From: Stercorarius parasiticus
Taxonomy: Eukaryota; Chordata; Aves; Charadriiformes; Stercorariidae
Length of the DNA: 64,000 bases
NCBI GenBank assembly: GCA_013396915.1
Contig: VWZL01002222.1
Span: 160,028 to 224,027 of the forward strand
Direction of reading: 5' to 3'
Position numbers and translations under genes: made by a program. How positions within the stretch are numbered: the first letter of the stretch is position 1; every line of letters starts with the position of its first letter. Below are positions 49,381 through 62,710 of this stretch, piece after piece. Below the pieces are notes generated by a model. It was not told the origin of the DNA. It ran no database searches and worked only from the letters and a program-made list of their open reading frames with translations.

Positions 49381-52300
49381 GCACTGCATTACACCTTCAG
49401 AGACGTCCAAACATGTTAACTAGTTAGAAATAATGGCTGTTGCCAAGGAAAAATGTCTGCAACAACAACAGCATAATAGTGATAATTGCTTGCATTTATA
49501 TTGAGCCTTCAGCACCAAAACACTCAACCATATGAGAGACACAGTTGGTCACCTCTGCTCACAGTAGGCAACGACTTGATTCACAAGCAGTTCCTTGGAG
49601 TTCAATAGGGCTTCTCAAGTTGCAAGGTGCAGGGCTACTTAGCATGAGTAAGCAGTGCTCAAATCCATGTCTACTTTCTGCCACCCTTGTGCAAACTAAA
49701 TAGCATACTTACTCCTTCACCTGACTATGAGAGGCAGCCACCTCTGGAGTGAACTTGGACTGATTATCAAAAGAATGTCACAGTCAACTGAATCAGTGGA
49801 AGATTTCAGATCCTTTCTTAAAATACAGCAGCCATTCACACCAGGAAAAGTGGTGCATAGTTCTACCTTTTAACAGAGAAAAAGCAGCTCTGGGTGGGCG
49901 TGAGGGGATAATAGAAGAACATCAAGAGGCAGTTCTGTTCATCATCCCATTATCTGGGGCACTATGTGCCTGTTTTTCCCCATAAAGCCAACTGAGATTG
50001 CCAGTGCCATGAGCACACATACCATTTTTTTATGTTGCACTCAGCGCTATGCAGGCAAGCATTCTGCAAATTCCCCAACGTGGTTGAACAAAACTTATTG
50101 TTTACTCAACTTAGAATATATCCAGGGTTAACACTGTCGTTCTTGTAGCAACCATCCCAGCTCAGCAATGATACAAGAAATCAAGAACCTCTTTTATATG
50201 TTCTTACTTGATAAAGCAACCCTTCACGTAACTGGCTGTTCAACGTTGCACTGCACTGCTATTAGTGCACTGCTAATACCTATTAAGAGATCAGAATACC
50301 TCTTACTGAACAGTTTGTTGCAAGTTTTGACTCAGACTAGATCCATTTGAAAAATGAAACAACTGCGGTACAGCGTGATCAATCGTGCTCCAAGATATGG
50401 AGCTTCACACATTGAATTTACCCATTCTTGGGGTCTATTAGCTGTTCCTCAAATAGCTAATCTTAGCACACACAGAGAACATAAGTCCATCTGCAAAGAA
50501 CTCTGTTCTCAAAACACCATTCCCTCCTATTGAGAACCCCTGTGTTGACAAGTCACTTCTGCCGCTGTTTGCCAACATCTCCTGCCCACTGTTACCAAAT
50601 GGTGTACATATTTGGCTCACTTAACAATGCCCTGTGCCTGCTCACCCTGCTTTGCAGTCCACGTCCCTAAGTGCTATTACTCCACCAGATCACCAAGTCT
50701 ACTCATTTCTGTTGTACTTCTCCCATATGACATTCCTTGGAGATCAGGACAGCAAGAAAACACCCCTGACCGTCTAAAAGGCTTTTGTTTCCCCAGTCAG
50801 AGCTCAAGCATGTGACCTTCAACATTAGCAAGCTGTCCCAGAGTCCCCACGCATCTGATAGGCCTTAATAAGTTCTCCTGCATCCAATGTTAATCATGCC
50901 TGCCTTAAACGTTGTCCAGCTTGTGCCCCGATACACACTTTCATTTGAGTCAACTCCATCATGTATTTCTAATGCAGGAGACCTGGTGACTCCAACAGAC
51001 CCTGTGGTCTCCAATAAAGCTCAAGCAGACCTCAGTCACACTTCATGGTGGTCCTTGTTTATCCCCAAGATAGATCAGAGGACTGTCTGTCAGTTTTAGG
51101 GTGTGTTTATGATGGTGCCTCTTAAAAGCTGAGGCTCTGTACCACTGCATTGGGTACACAGTTTCTTTCAGCCCAAGATTGCTCTTGGTCCCCAGATGAC
51201 TCCGGCCCAGACAGAAAAATCATCAGGACTTAGAATTAGTTGGATGGTGCAATCTGGTATCATAAAACTCAGAAATAGGCCCTCTTGCTATTTCAGTTCT
51301 AATTGAGCTCTTTACTGGCTGGTTAGCAGACACTTTTCAATCAATTGCTGCATTTGTGCTGACAACACTGCATTACAAGAGTTGCTCTTGTCATTTCTGT
51401 GACCTCCGTCTTCCATTACTCTTGCTTTCTGGACAGGAGCTAAGGGACCTTATTTCTAAGACTTGCAGCCACGAAGCAGGGAAGGAATCTTCCTCTACCC
51501 AACAGCCTCGGATTCCCAGCTGCTATGGAGAGCATATTATGAACCTGCCACTGCACATCAGTTGAGGATCTGACCTATAGTACTTACATGCTGATGGGTT
51601 CCTAGGATTTGGCATTTTAATGGTAACAAAAAAAATACCTAAACATCCCCTTTCACCCAAAGTTGGTCTTTCCTGGCAGTTTCCCACAGAGACCTCAGAC
51701 CCCAGATTCCTTAGCCCAGTGAGCCTTTCACATCGCCTGCAGGGACTTAACACATTTCGCATACCACAGCGAATCTGCTCCAGTCAATCAACTCCTGCAG
51801 CTCCCTGCAGGCTTCCAACACCTGCTAACAGGAGGGGACAACAGAAGAGCCCTGCCCCACCCCATCACACATAGTATTGCCTTATTCTTCAAAAATACTG
51901 CTCAGAGCATGACGCTTCATTACAGGATGCTGCCATAAATACACTGCACTTTCAGAGGGAGGAAGCAAGCATGCTCTAGTAAATATTTTAGCAATGAAGT
52001 GGCATGGGGTTCTTAATGCTTGTCATTTTTCAATATAAGATGCGTTCCATCAGAAGGTGCTCTATACTCAAGGGAGAGAATGTGCATTCTAACAATAACA
52101 GGACAGCCAGCGGCCAGCACCTTATCAGTATTAGCTTTCCTTGAAAACATGTTTGGTTCTTCCTCCACTCTACCACCTAATGTTCAGGAAGCAGTTGATT
52201 TAATAAGAAGGTTCATAATGTCAAGTTACAGACACCATGAGAGGGAAACCTGGGAAAGTGTAATTGGCAAATCAACAAATTATAAAAAAAAATCTCAGCC

Positions 52301-53384
52301 ATCTCTAAGACAACATTTTTTTTCTTTTTTTTCTAAGGGCTTTTCTCTATGTGTTAGGCTTTGTGGTGGTGAAAGATTGCTTGGGAGAATCAAGAGGAGG
52401 GGAAAGTAGCAGAGCATGGTGGTCTGGAAAACAGTGTGCAAGCAAGGAGTCAGGGGATGCAGATCTACAAATGGCTATATGGGGATAATACTGGTTGCTG
52501 AGCACAGTAATACTGTTAAGACTAACTAGGACTGCCTAAAACGGGGACAAAGGGAAGGACCGTATTTTACAGCATGCCTGAAGCCCAGGCAGAAGAGTTC
52601 CATGGCAACATGCGGTGGATCTGTTATTCTTCCATTTATTCTCAAGTGCAGCTCCTGGCATTGATGTGATCTCTATACCATGAGGCAGGAGGGGTCTTTG
52701 CTCCTCTTTCTGTGTAAGCTGCCAAGTTGCAGCTCTTTCCTCAGCCTTATCTCTCCTCATGAGTGGGGCTGAGAGGGTTACAAGGCTTTGCAAAACTGCT
52801 CTGGGATGCCTTATGAGATAATAGGAATTCCAGAGGATGGTTTCAGCAGGGCCTTAAAAACTTTCTTTTCTGTTGCAGGTGATGAACATCCCCAGTCCTG
52901 CAACATGAAAAGACTTGCCCATAGGTTTAACTTTATGCATGTGATGATTTCTAGAAATCAGACATTTCACAGACGTTTGCACACACACACACAAACACAA
53001 AAAAGAAAAAGTCCTGGTCCCATCTGCCCTTGCAGCAGTTTGGAAACCGTTTGCAATGACTGGAACAAAGATCATACTATATTTCCTTTAGATAACAGAA
53101 GAAAAGAAAAAAATCAGGACTGTGGCAAGTGCAATATTTCATTCTTTCCTTCACATACTCAGCAGACTTTGTAATCAAGCTTCCTCACTTGAAGACACCC
53201 TTCCTGCAAGTATGGAAATGGGCAGCGTCTGTTTCTCAGATTTGTGAAATGTCATCTTATCAAAGCTGCTATAAAAAAGACAGGACAGACTGTCACCTGA
53301 CTGCAGAACAGGAGATGTGTTCTGTTGCTTTCCTGCAGAGGTGACCTTGGACCTCTCTTTCACTTCCAAAGCTTTATCTGTCTT
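49381..53384. other. Non-coding unique sequence, no gene seen
   Basis: I recognise no gene. A faint trace at 49480-49540 ('cttgcatttatattgagcc') resembles an old 'gcatttatatagcgctt' repeat, and one at 52470-52505 ('atatggggataatactgg') resembles MIR; both are too weak to call. The 129-codon frame at 52020-52409 has no domain. A CA run lies at 52979-52993. Confidence 0.5.
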
Positions 53385-53470
53385 GATCATTTAGATGCTA
53401 AGTTCGTAGGAGGAACAGAGAAGCATTTTTTACTGTATGTAGAGCATATAGCACAATGACTCCATCTCAG
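53385..53470. repeat. Weak second copy of the 'tgtttgtacagc' ancient repeat
   Basis: The order 'gatgctaagttcgtaggagg', 'ttactgtatgtagagcat' and 'atagcacaatgac' parallels the family copy at 26805-26905 ('aagttcttgaag', 'ttactgtgtttgtacagcac', 'gctacaatagg'). It is more diverged than that copy, but has the better 'agcacaatg' ending. Confidence 0.4.
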
Positions 53471-53872
53471 GTGAGGTAATGTGCCTGTATAAATACTTAC
53501 TTTTTTTTTTTATGTGAAGCCTAAAACATCTGCAAAGACATCAAAAGAGGAATGAGCATGCTGCATAGTAACACAATGCAGCTGACAACTAGCAGATCTA
53601 AGATGACTTGAAGTTCCCTTGCAAGCTGTTCCTCCCATCGCTCATCCATAATGTCATTTGGTCAAATTCTAAACAAATGTGGCACAATGCAAAACAAACA
53701 GCTGTGGTTCAAAGGGGGCATGCAAGGCACGGGCCCTCGAGGCAATGCCCAGAGGAGAGGCAGAAAAGGGACACTTCCAGCAGGAAGCATGAAGAACTCC
53801 CACAATTACAAGAACTGCACTTTTGCCTTTCAAATCTAAGAAACAATAAAGAGCAAGAGAGCACACTGAAAG

Positions 53873-53918
53873 ACATATCCTTCTGGGTTTTTCTTTTTTT
53901 TTTTTTTTACATATCCTT
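53873..53918 (-). repeat. Poly-T tract bracketed by a 10-bp direct repeat
   Basis: ACATATCCTT occurs at 53873-53882 and 53909-53918, and the 26 bases between are 'ctgggtttttc' followed by a T run. Read on the minus strand this is a poly-A tract plus a tiny non-A stub bracketed by a duplication. It looks like a minimal retroposition event, but slippage or a chance repeat is possible. Confidence 0.55.
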
Positions 53919-56887
53919 TGCAATAAATAAACCTTCCTATTTCAATATTTGGCAAGGTGACAAAGTCTAAAAAGGAGCAGGAAAGATAATTGATATGTAC
54001 AGGAGAAGAAAATGCAGTTTAAACCAGGCAAAGAACACTCAACAAATAAGAAGTTCATACTGAGTAAGATTATTACCCAGACCTCTAGGTTGACACCTGA
54101 AATCAAGTCACCCTTAATGGATAATGTGAACATTACTAGGGAAAAAAAGCCATTGTAGATCTTAGGCTCTGGATTACGGAAGAAACAAAATTTGCCTCTG
54201 ACCTCACTTTTTGTCAGTTTAAGTCAACAAAGAGATCACAGTTTACTCTTGGTAAGCTTAACTGTCCATAACAGCAAGGTTTTTTCCATGTACTTAAATG
54301 TTCTTAACTGGAAGAGGATGCTGAATTGTTTAGAAACAAGCTTCCTCCAGGTCTTGGTTCCTGTTGTACTTAGCTGTTTTCCAGAGGTCTTAATATACAT
54401 TGATCCTAGACAGAGACAACAAAAGGAAAACACTTTTCACCTGAACAAGAGGCTCGGGAGGAACCAAACTGCATGGAATAAAAGCTGAGAATCCAAGCTT
54501 CAGGACAGTTTGCACTTCAGGTCCAATTCATCAGGCATGCTTAAGTATTTACATTTCCCATCTGAATAACAGTCCACATTGTTGTAGCTCACAGGAGGGT
54601 TTTTGGCTTCTGCCAGTCTAAATAGAATGATTCGAAACTGAATCATTTCCTGCAATTTAATTTCATAGCTGAACACAAACTATAGCAAGATAAGGTCACA
54701 AGCACATGGAACTACCTCCAGAAAGCCATCTAGCCCTCTGGGTTGCTTCAGGTGGAACCCCTAATTGACTACAGTAGGTTTTGTTATTATTATGGCATGG
54801 AAATACTCCTGCAGGAGATGGGCAATGACCTGTAGCAGCCAAGACAGCATGGTAATCGCATGGCAAGTGGGTTTTCCACCTATTGCCGGAGAAGAAAGGC
54901 ATGCTTCCCAAGCTCTTTCTGTCTCAGTTCTTTTAGCTGAGGATCAATATCACAGAGACAAAGACAGAGGGAGAGAGACAAACAACCAGCGAACGGAAAA
55001 GCGACTGCAGCCTGCCACATTCGCAGCGAAGGGAGATAAAAGCCTGCTGCACTCTGAAATCTAATATGCCAAGTCACCTAGAATGAGTGTCTCCTGAAAA
55101 GGGCAAGCCTCCTCAACATCCTCAGCTCACCCCCATCCCCCCTTCCAGAACTGAAGCACCAGTACCTGGAAAGCTTTAGCCTTATTAGACTCATTAAAAG
55201 CCAACTGGCATTTACAGCTCACATCAAGATGAGGTGTCAGCATGAGCGAGAACGCTGTAAAATATGTGTATAACCGATGTGCTACAGAACAGTCTCCATT
55301 CTCCAGGAGACATACACTGTCTTTATAGGAGTAGATAAGGGATGTGTTGTCTTACCCACTACATGAGCCAAAGAGCAGTTTTGGGGTGCTGAAGAGTCTT
55401 CTGAGAAAACAACCACAGAAAAACACCTCAGCAGTAATAAGCTCTGTCAGAAGGCTGAAGTTTCAGTCCAATGTAATGTGCCTTTAAAAAGTACCATGTC
55501 TACACTACTGTATTGCTTACTTTCTGAAGCTAAGCCAGAGGGATGTACATAGTAAGATCTTTGTCTCATTTCAGGGAGGATACAGGATAAAGATTCTGTG
55601 CCAGTAATCTTCCCTGGATTAATGGTTTCTCTTTTATCTGCTGTATTTCTGCTCAGATGTCTTTGCTCTGAATGAGTCAGTGGAATGCAAATGATGGGTA
55701 CAGTCAGTCTGAAAATATTTAAATCTAGCTTTGCACTGCACTGCAGGTTTGTGGAAAAAAAAATACACATACATAAATATACACAATGAAGAAAGGGCAG
55801 ATGAAAATTACAGATATATCAATAATGCAAAAAAAACCCATGGTGGGTCAAATTGACAAGAGATTCATTTTTCTGTTTCTTCTTCTTTTCTTTTTTTTTT
55901 TTTTTTCCCAAAAAGATCAGCATTTAGATGCTTCCTATGAATGGGTGAGGAAAATCTGCAACACTCCTTTTCTAAGCCTCAGACGCTAGACAAAAATGCA
56001 TCTGTGGGAATAGGAACCTGATTTTATTTAGGCTGCTAAATGCCCAATCTTCATTATCGCAACAAGTGTCTTCCTAAAGATAGCACACTCTTTTAATCCC
56101 AACAAAGGAGAAACCAGACAGTCTAGGCATGAGTTCTTTGGATTTTTTCCCTTTCCTTTTTCTATGACATATTTTAGTTTTTTCATTCTGTTTGGATATG
56201 GTTCCTCTCCTCTTCTGCTTATGGCATATGTTTTCCTCTAATACGTGATTGCACTCCATAAGGAATCCAATACAGGGCGGGTTTGGAACTGCAACTCTCT
56301 TTGAGATACCAGGAGAGAACCCATGGGTCTTTGTCATGAGCTTCAGCAGGAACCATCCTCAAATGTTGGCTGTCTACAGAGTTTTTACAGACTATAAGTA
56401 CCTAAACAACAGCACAGTATACTGCAGTGGGATGGTGGAAGGAGGAATGGAAAGGGAAGGAGCAATGGTCAAGTTTGGGACAGACTGGATAACATCCTGG
56501 GCTTTTGCAATTTCTATGGGAGTTGGCTTTCATACACTATGCTCATTCAGTAAGGAACTTGTCCTGGAGTAAGCAGCAGCTTTCTGATTAAGGATCTTAT
56601 AAAAAGTAAACTCTGCAGGAAGAAAGAAAACCCCAACACCAACATTAACCTAGTAACTACTACTTTACTTAGCAATAAATCAAATAGCATCATAAATTCT
56701 GCATTCAAGATAATTTGGAACACAGTATAAAGCCCTCTAGCCCACCATAAAAACAAAGAAAGTCTACTTCTGAAAGAGATGCCTATAAATGCAGCTGCAA
56801 GAAAAGTAACAAACAAAACAAAGACTTATATTGTCTACCCAATCCACCTGGGACTTGAGAACTAGTCAACAGGAGGAGTTTACCTTT

Positions 56888-57045
56888 AACAAAAAATATA
56901 TATTTTTATTTTGATGGCTTTGCAATTAACTACCTTTTCTTCTAAATTTACAGTAAAATTTAAATTTTAAAAAATATTTTATATTTAATTTATACTAAGC
57001 ATTGAATTTTTAAATCTCATTTTAAAAACCCTCTTACTTTACCAT
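56888..57045. other. AT-rich block
   Basis: The block is dominated by A and T, with runs such as 'aaaaaatatatatttttatt' and 'aaaatttaaattttaaaaaa'. Such stretches can act as matrix-attachment or easily unwound DNA, but nothing here proves a function. Confidence 0.6.
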
Positions 57046-57382
57046 AGGCTTGGTTTTCAAGATAGAAAATTAACCTAGTTTTCCATTAGTTTTCTTGAAA
57101 AAAATACAGAGAACTTCCTGAGGAAGGAAATTTCCCACATCAGCAAATTTCAAAACACCTTTTCAAAAATGGTAATCTATTGACAAAAAATAACTTTTCA
57201 GAGGAAATATCCATCAGTTCCTAAAATAAGCCATTTTCTAATTTCTATTTTCTTTAAATATCGTACAAAAATAGTCCTCTTGTCCCCAGTAAGAGGAGAT
57301 TCTTTCAGCACTGGATAGTCTGGTTTCAGGTTCTTTGTCAGTGTTGGTGCACCAAACACAACAAGCACTGCACCACCACAGG

Positions 57383-57427
57383 ACCAGCAGCTGGGTGTGA
57401 GGAGAACCAGCAGCTGGGTGTGAGGAG
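57383..57427. repeat. Two tandem copies of a 23-bp unit
   Basis: 'accagcagctgggtgtgagg' plus 'aga' begins at 57383 and repeats at 57406. The copies are identical over 22 bases, which suggests a recent duplication. Confidence 0.95.
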
Positions 57428-60400
57428 CTGGTCCGTCATTGTGCAATTCCCACGTGATGACTCAACAAACTCTTCCAAAGAAATGCTCATCTCTGTTATG
57501 TTGTGATTGATGGTTACTTAGTGATGCCCAGAACTTCTTCCAGCTCTTCATGAATGATTGATGACTAAGATACTTCTGGCAATTTCCATAACTTCCACAA
57601 ATATTCATGTGAACCTCAGGACCAGGACAGCTTAGGCAGAAAGACAATGATAGATCAAAACCTAGCTTTGCTAGATAAGCCTGCCTTGCAGTGGCACAAC
57701 ACAGAGGAATTAATGAAAGAAAGGAGTCTCTATGGCCATTTGTACATTGAGGGCAAGCTAATGATGACCTTCCTCCACAGGCTAGCAGCATTATTCTGCA
57801 CGGCTGATGCCATCAGCTATGCTAGGAAAGCTGTTCATAAGCAGGGTGCTCAGGTTTTAACTGTAATTATGTACTGAATCAAACAGACAAGCTGGTCACA
57901 GTTACCGCAAAGCATCTGAATGACTTCCCCAGCGAACCCCACAATTTCACTGGACTCACAATAGTCACATTAGTTTCAGCTGGGCAAGGCTCTGCTACGT
58001 GAACAGGGAGCTCACAGCCTAGTCTTAAATTTATACTTCAGACGGATTTTATCTGCCTTTTACAGTTTCCTGAAAATCACTTCCAAGGCAAGATTCACTT
58101 AAGCTTACAAGACTCCTGATACCCATGAGCATTTTCTTCATTTATAGGTAAGAAAATGAGATGGCTTTTGGTTAACTTGCAACCAAATTCCTGTGTCAGA
58201 CTGCTGTTTCACCACACTGGTGGCCAGACTTCCACTGTCAGCAACTGAATATGATCTCCGTCTTGCGATTTATATAATATTTACAGCATTACAGAAATGC
58301 ACAGTAGTAATGCAATGATTATTCTTATCTCTTTGGAAAGACTGCATGCATTTCCCTGCCTGAGATCATCTTCTCTGGGGACCCATTTAAAATAAAACCA
58401 CTGCGTTCTAAAAACGTGTCTTCAGCATGAGATCTGAGTATTTTCTGTCTTGGCCGTAATAAAATGCAAGAAATTGAATCAAAGTGTATTCCTAAAACGA
58501 TATACTTCTCCTGCTTCTCTCTCTTTCCTATACAAATACATACCCTGGAAGATGACAGATTTCAAACTCATTATATGGCATGAAACGATATTTAGAAGCA
58601 CAGTGCATAACACAGCTACCCTACAAATGTGTCCAAACAAACATAAAATTAACCTTTCATGGCTAAGAGAGCACATTTTTTTTGTCCAGTTTTCAACATA
58701 ATCATTTCTTTGCAGGAGAAAGCAGCCTATATGCTATTAAACAGTTCCTAGAGTCCTAGGTCAAACAAAGTGAGAAATGAATAGGTCCATTCATGCTTCA
58801 GACAGGATAATTCTGGTAAAGCTGGTGCTGACAGTGTTAAAGAGCAGTGACGGAGGAGTCTGGCCTTGTTGTCATTCTAATTGTGACCATGAGTGACAAA
58901 AAATGTGTTCCCTTTGCCAGTGGACCAATCTTTCAGATTTGTAAAATCTAAACCGTGCTCATGTCACTTGAAATTGAAGGGAGAGAAAATCCATGCACAT
59001 AGGTGCGTGCTTTGTTTGAGCCTGCCGCAGCTCTGGCATGGCAAAACATAGGGAAGGATTAGTAATTTTAAAGTGAGAAGAAGGGGTGTACCAGAGTGTG
59101 AAACTGACTCATGGTCTTAGCCACTCGCTGGCTCCGCCACCAAACTCCATGACCCTGGCATAATCCCCTGGTCTCTAAATATTGTGGGTCCTCGCCTGCC
59201 TTAGGGAGCACAGTCTTCACGTCTTCGCCTAGGCGAGTGGATCTGGTTTGGTCATTTGTCACATGCCCATATTCTCCTTGTTGTGCAAAGGGAACTTATG
59301 GAGTCAGGAGGATTCTGCAGGTAACACTGTAGGACAAATAACACAAAGGAAGAAGACTAACACAGCTATCACAAAGAATCAGGAAAACTGTCATAGGCTT
59401 AACCCCATTCTCAGTTCCAGCAATAGCCCTCTCCCTCATCCCTTTCTGCAAATCATGGTAAGTATCAAAAAAGCATTTTTCTCACCCAAACAGAATACCA
59501 TTTTCCTTAGAAAGGAACTAAATCCAATGAATTAAACATTACCTTTCACAACAACAAAGGGAAATTAGTATCCCCTCTTACTTTCTTCTTCAGCAGGGCA
59601 AGGTAGGGACTTCACCCCAGACAGACAATTGAAATAGCTCCCATAGGTATTTCCTACACCACTCCTTCAGAGGGACCGTATTAAAAATAAACTAATGCTG
59701 TAGGCAGCTTCGGAAAATGACTTCAATGGTATTTATTGCTTTGATAGGGTCAGTGCACAGTATGTGCATGTTGCCTTTTAAACATATGTTTCAGGCAAAG
59801 AATCAAAGCTAATTTCAGTGTGTGAAAAGCAAGCAGATTTCATTACTGATTGTGACTTTAACTTCAAAATGATAAGGATGCTGGATGTAGGTTCTCAAAA
59901 CTGAATGTCCAAATGGGAATTTATGATGTAGAACTTCAGCTTTATCATCCATGGGCTTCAATACAGAAAGAAGAAAGAAATTCTCTGCTAGCAGGAATCT
60001 CACAGTTAACCCATAAGCCAGCTGCCTATTTTTCCCTCTCCTCTAATTCTCCCTGCAGCTATTTCCTCTCCGTAACATGTTAAAGCAAGAATGGCCATTG
60101 GCACTAACCATTTTTGGCATCCAAGTAGTGGATATGAAAGAGATCTGAAATTTTTTTCCACCACCACAATGCAGCCCCACTTCGACTCTTCGCAGAAGTG
60201 TCAGCAGAATTCATAATAACCTCAATACAAGCTGAGTCGCAAAGTGCAATAAAAGGTCTGCTACTAAGTCTTTTTTTTTTTTTTAATGAGGATTCCTCTC
60301 ACATTATTACATCAGATCTAGTTCCCAACTTCAGGCAGCCACCTGTAATAATCCTTCCTACAAGGTATATGGAAGGAGGTGGACCTGTAGAATTATTAAA

Positions 60401-60500
60401 AGGCTGCAGGCATAAGTAGCAACAAGCGAACGATGCAGGATTTTATCCAATGTTTTGCACAAAATCAGGCTCACAATAGATTATCACTAGTGGTAAGAGC
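57428..60500. other. Non-coding unique sequence, no gene seen
   Basis: I recognise no gene, repeat family or clear regulatory feature. Open frames (at most 109 codons) overlap on opposite strands at 57.46-57.88 kb without domain evidence. A T run lies at 60271-60284. Confidence 0.5.
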
Positions 60501-60514
60501 CAGAAGGTGTAAAC

Positions 60515-60575
60515 CCAGTAGCCTAAAGATAGGTATCTAACTCAGGCTTAGATACCTTAAGTGACCACGTATTCT
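60515..60575. repeat. Hairpin-forming ancient repeat, 'taggcacctaa' family
   Basis: AGGTATCTAA (60531-60540) and TTAGATACCT (60548-60557) are exact reverse complements around a 7-base loop. The context 'agcctaaagat' and 'taagtgacca' resembles an old amniote repeat of the type 'cctaaagttaggcaccta ... ttaggcacctaaataagtgg'. The transcript would form a short stem, too short for a microRNA precursor. Confidence 0.5.
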
Positions 60576-62710
60576 ACAAGATACTTTGAGTATGTATTAA
60601 ACTTTGAAAGCAAATGTAGCTCATTCACTACTGAAGAAAAAGCACTTAGATATCTGTAAAAGTGCTTAAATGTATACGTTAACATGTATAAAAATGCATA
60701 TGCACATCAAATTAGTAATACGCATATGTGTATACATGCTTATGTACACTGCTGAATCAAGAGTCAAAAGAGCCTAATTTGCACAGTGGGTAAGCACACA
60801 TATCTTCACTTTGAGACAAAGAAAAGTGCAAGATTTTTAAAATAATCAAGCCACTTTTTTAATGCTCCTGACTCCAGACACAGATGTGCATGGACTATTT
60901 TGTTAGTCCAGGTCTGTTTAAGAGCACTGGTCTGTTTAAGAGCACTGCACTCCCCTAGCTTCAAACGACACCTTTGAAACAACTGAAGCAGTAAATCATG
61001 CCTCTTTATTATCATCTCAACAAGAATGATAACAACCTCCTCTGCTTGGTGAAATACCCATGGGAATTTCACCCGATTACATGAGGATAACGTATCTTTC
61101 ATGACTTTAGCGGGTCGTCTACCGTTTCCATTGTATACTTGGTAGTCAGTCACAAAGGACACAATCCACTGAAGGAAAATGTATAGACAAGGGGTTAGCC
61201 ATTTCAAGAGTGGAGAAAGGGAGGTAGAAATTGAAGGAAGAAAGGGAAGGATGACACAGTGCAATTGCTCAGCTTAGTAGCACAGCTGCTTAAACAACTG
61301 AATAGCAATCAATGGGTTAGTATTCAATCCAAGTTTAGATCACACTGAAATCTATTAGAATACTGCATATAATGAATGACTCTTACTTATTTGGTATTCT
61401 ATCTTGGAATTAATCAGCTCAGTTGTTATGCAGAAAAAAAAAAATAAAAAAAAAAAATCAGTTGGTAGACAGGCCCAAAAACAAGAAAAACAACCACCTT
61501 GATTTCCCTGGTGGTTAACAGCCTGACAGTACTCAACAACACATGCTGAAATTGAACACTGTGAGAAACAATGCAAGTTAGAGGTTTCTCGGCTGTTGGG
61601 GCAACAGCCTGGTTTGTGTGTCTGTGCAGCTTGCCCCATCTCCTCCCTTTCAGGCTCTCATGCAGTACTCATAGGGTTGTACCATCTGCTGGAGCACAAC
61701 TCAGAGGTAGCTTTAAAATGATGATAGCTCTGGGAAATGATAATCACTGGGTCATAGAAAGCTGTACTGCAGCGTATAAATAAGATAACTGAAAGTGCTG
61801 AGCAGGGCATGTTTGCATTATGAAATGTATTTTCCTTTTTCCTGTACAAAACCTGTCTTGAAAGCATGGGGAATGCAGCAGGATTGAAAACCAGAAGGAA
61901 AGCAACACTGCCCCAGAAGCTGCACAAAGGAGGAGGGGGATGGAGGAATGATAAGCTGTAGTATTATTGACTGAGAAATGATAAAAGAGGAAGGAATTCA
62001 ACAGTTACATCTATTTTGCTTGGTGCAATGGAATGAGATCAAAGGCTTACTTTCACATTAGCCCAGAATAATGCATACTCTATAAATGATGCAAAGCTAG
62101 GCCACATTCCCAAGATGTGACAATGCCTCAAGATGCCCCTCTGCTAAGTTCAGGTCAAGGCAACAGGCTCCTGCATATGAAATTCTTTTTCAAAGGACAC
62201 AAACATAGCTAAACGGTTGGGCATGGAGACCAACAACATTCAGGACAGTCATGATGTCCTCCATTGGCTTCTACATTTCCATAGATGGCATCGCAAATTT
62301 AGGCAATTTTCATCCACCTGCAGGGTTTTTCCCAATTGCTGCTGATCTTTCAAAGCACCCAAACTGCCCACTCAAGCACAAAGACAAGCTCAGGCTAAGA
62401 AGTTGGATTTTGTTTTATTTATAAAAAAAGTATCAGAGAGGAAAGCATCAGAAGATACCCAGCTCACATTCCAGAGATGTGTCTTAGTCCCAAGTCTCCA
62501 ATGGGAACCTCTGTGACCTTGATCAGCTCATGTGGGACAGTCCCTCTAATGACTGCAGAGCAAGAACAATGCTAAATGGTTCTTAAAACCCCAGAAGCCA
62601 CCTAAAGATTCAGACCAGTGCTGGTTGTACCTTCGTGCCTGGGGATCCAGGTATTGTGGATACCTTAAACAAAACACTATCAGGCCACATCCATATTTAA
62701 ATTCCTTTAA
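60576..62710. other. Non-coding unique sequence, no gene seen
   Basis: I recognise no gene. The 152-codon minus frame at 60806-61264 runs through the 18-bp tandem duplication at 60911-60946 and has no domain. An A-rich tract (two A runs split by a T) lies at 61434-61457. Confidence 0.5.
60911..60946. repeat. Two tandem copies of an 18-bp unit
   Basis: 'ggtctgtttaagagcact' is repeated exactly, head to tail, at 60911-60928 and 60929-60946. The identity suggests a recent slippage duplication. The period is a multiple of three, so it does not break the open frame that crosses it on the minus strand, but that frame shows no other coding evidence. Confidence 0.95.

Larger units (their letters stand above)
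53471..57382. other. Non-coding unique sequence, no gene seen
   Basis: I recognise no gene. Simple sequence includes T runs at 53502-53511, 53894-53908 and 55892-55908. A strongly AT-rich block lies at 56888-57045. Open frames are at most 120 codons, the longest of them running through a poly-T tract. Confidence 0.5.

Noticed and set aside
49480..49540. Possible old repeat with 'gcatttatatagcgctt'-like text
   Set aside because: Only about 20 bases resemble the remembered consensus, too little to support a call.
52470..52505. Possible MIR trace ('atatggggataatactgg')
   Set aside because: The match is short and low complexity, and the adjacent MIR blocks are not present.
60806..61264. 152-codon minus-strand open frame as a possible gene
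   Set aside because: Its sequence includes a recent 18-bp tandem duplication, has no domain, and no promoter or splice context is visible.
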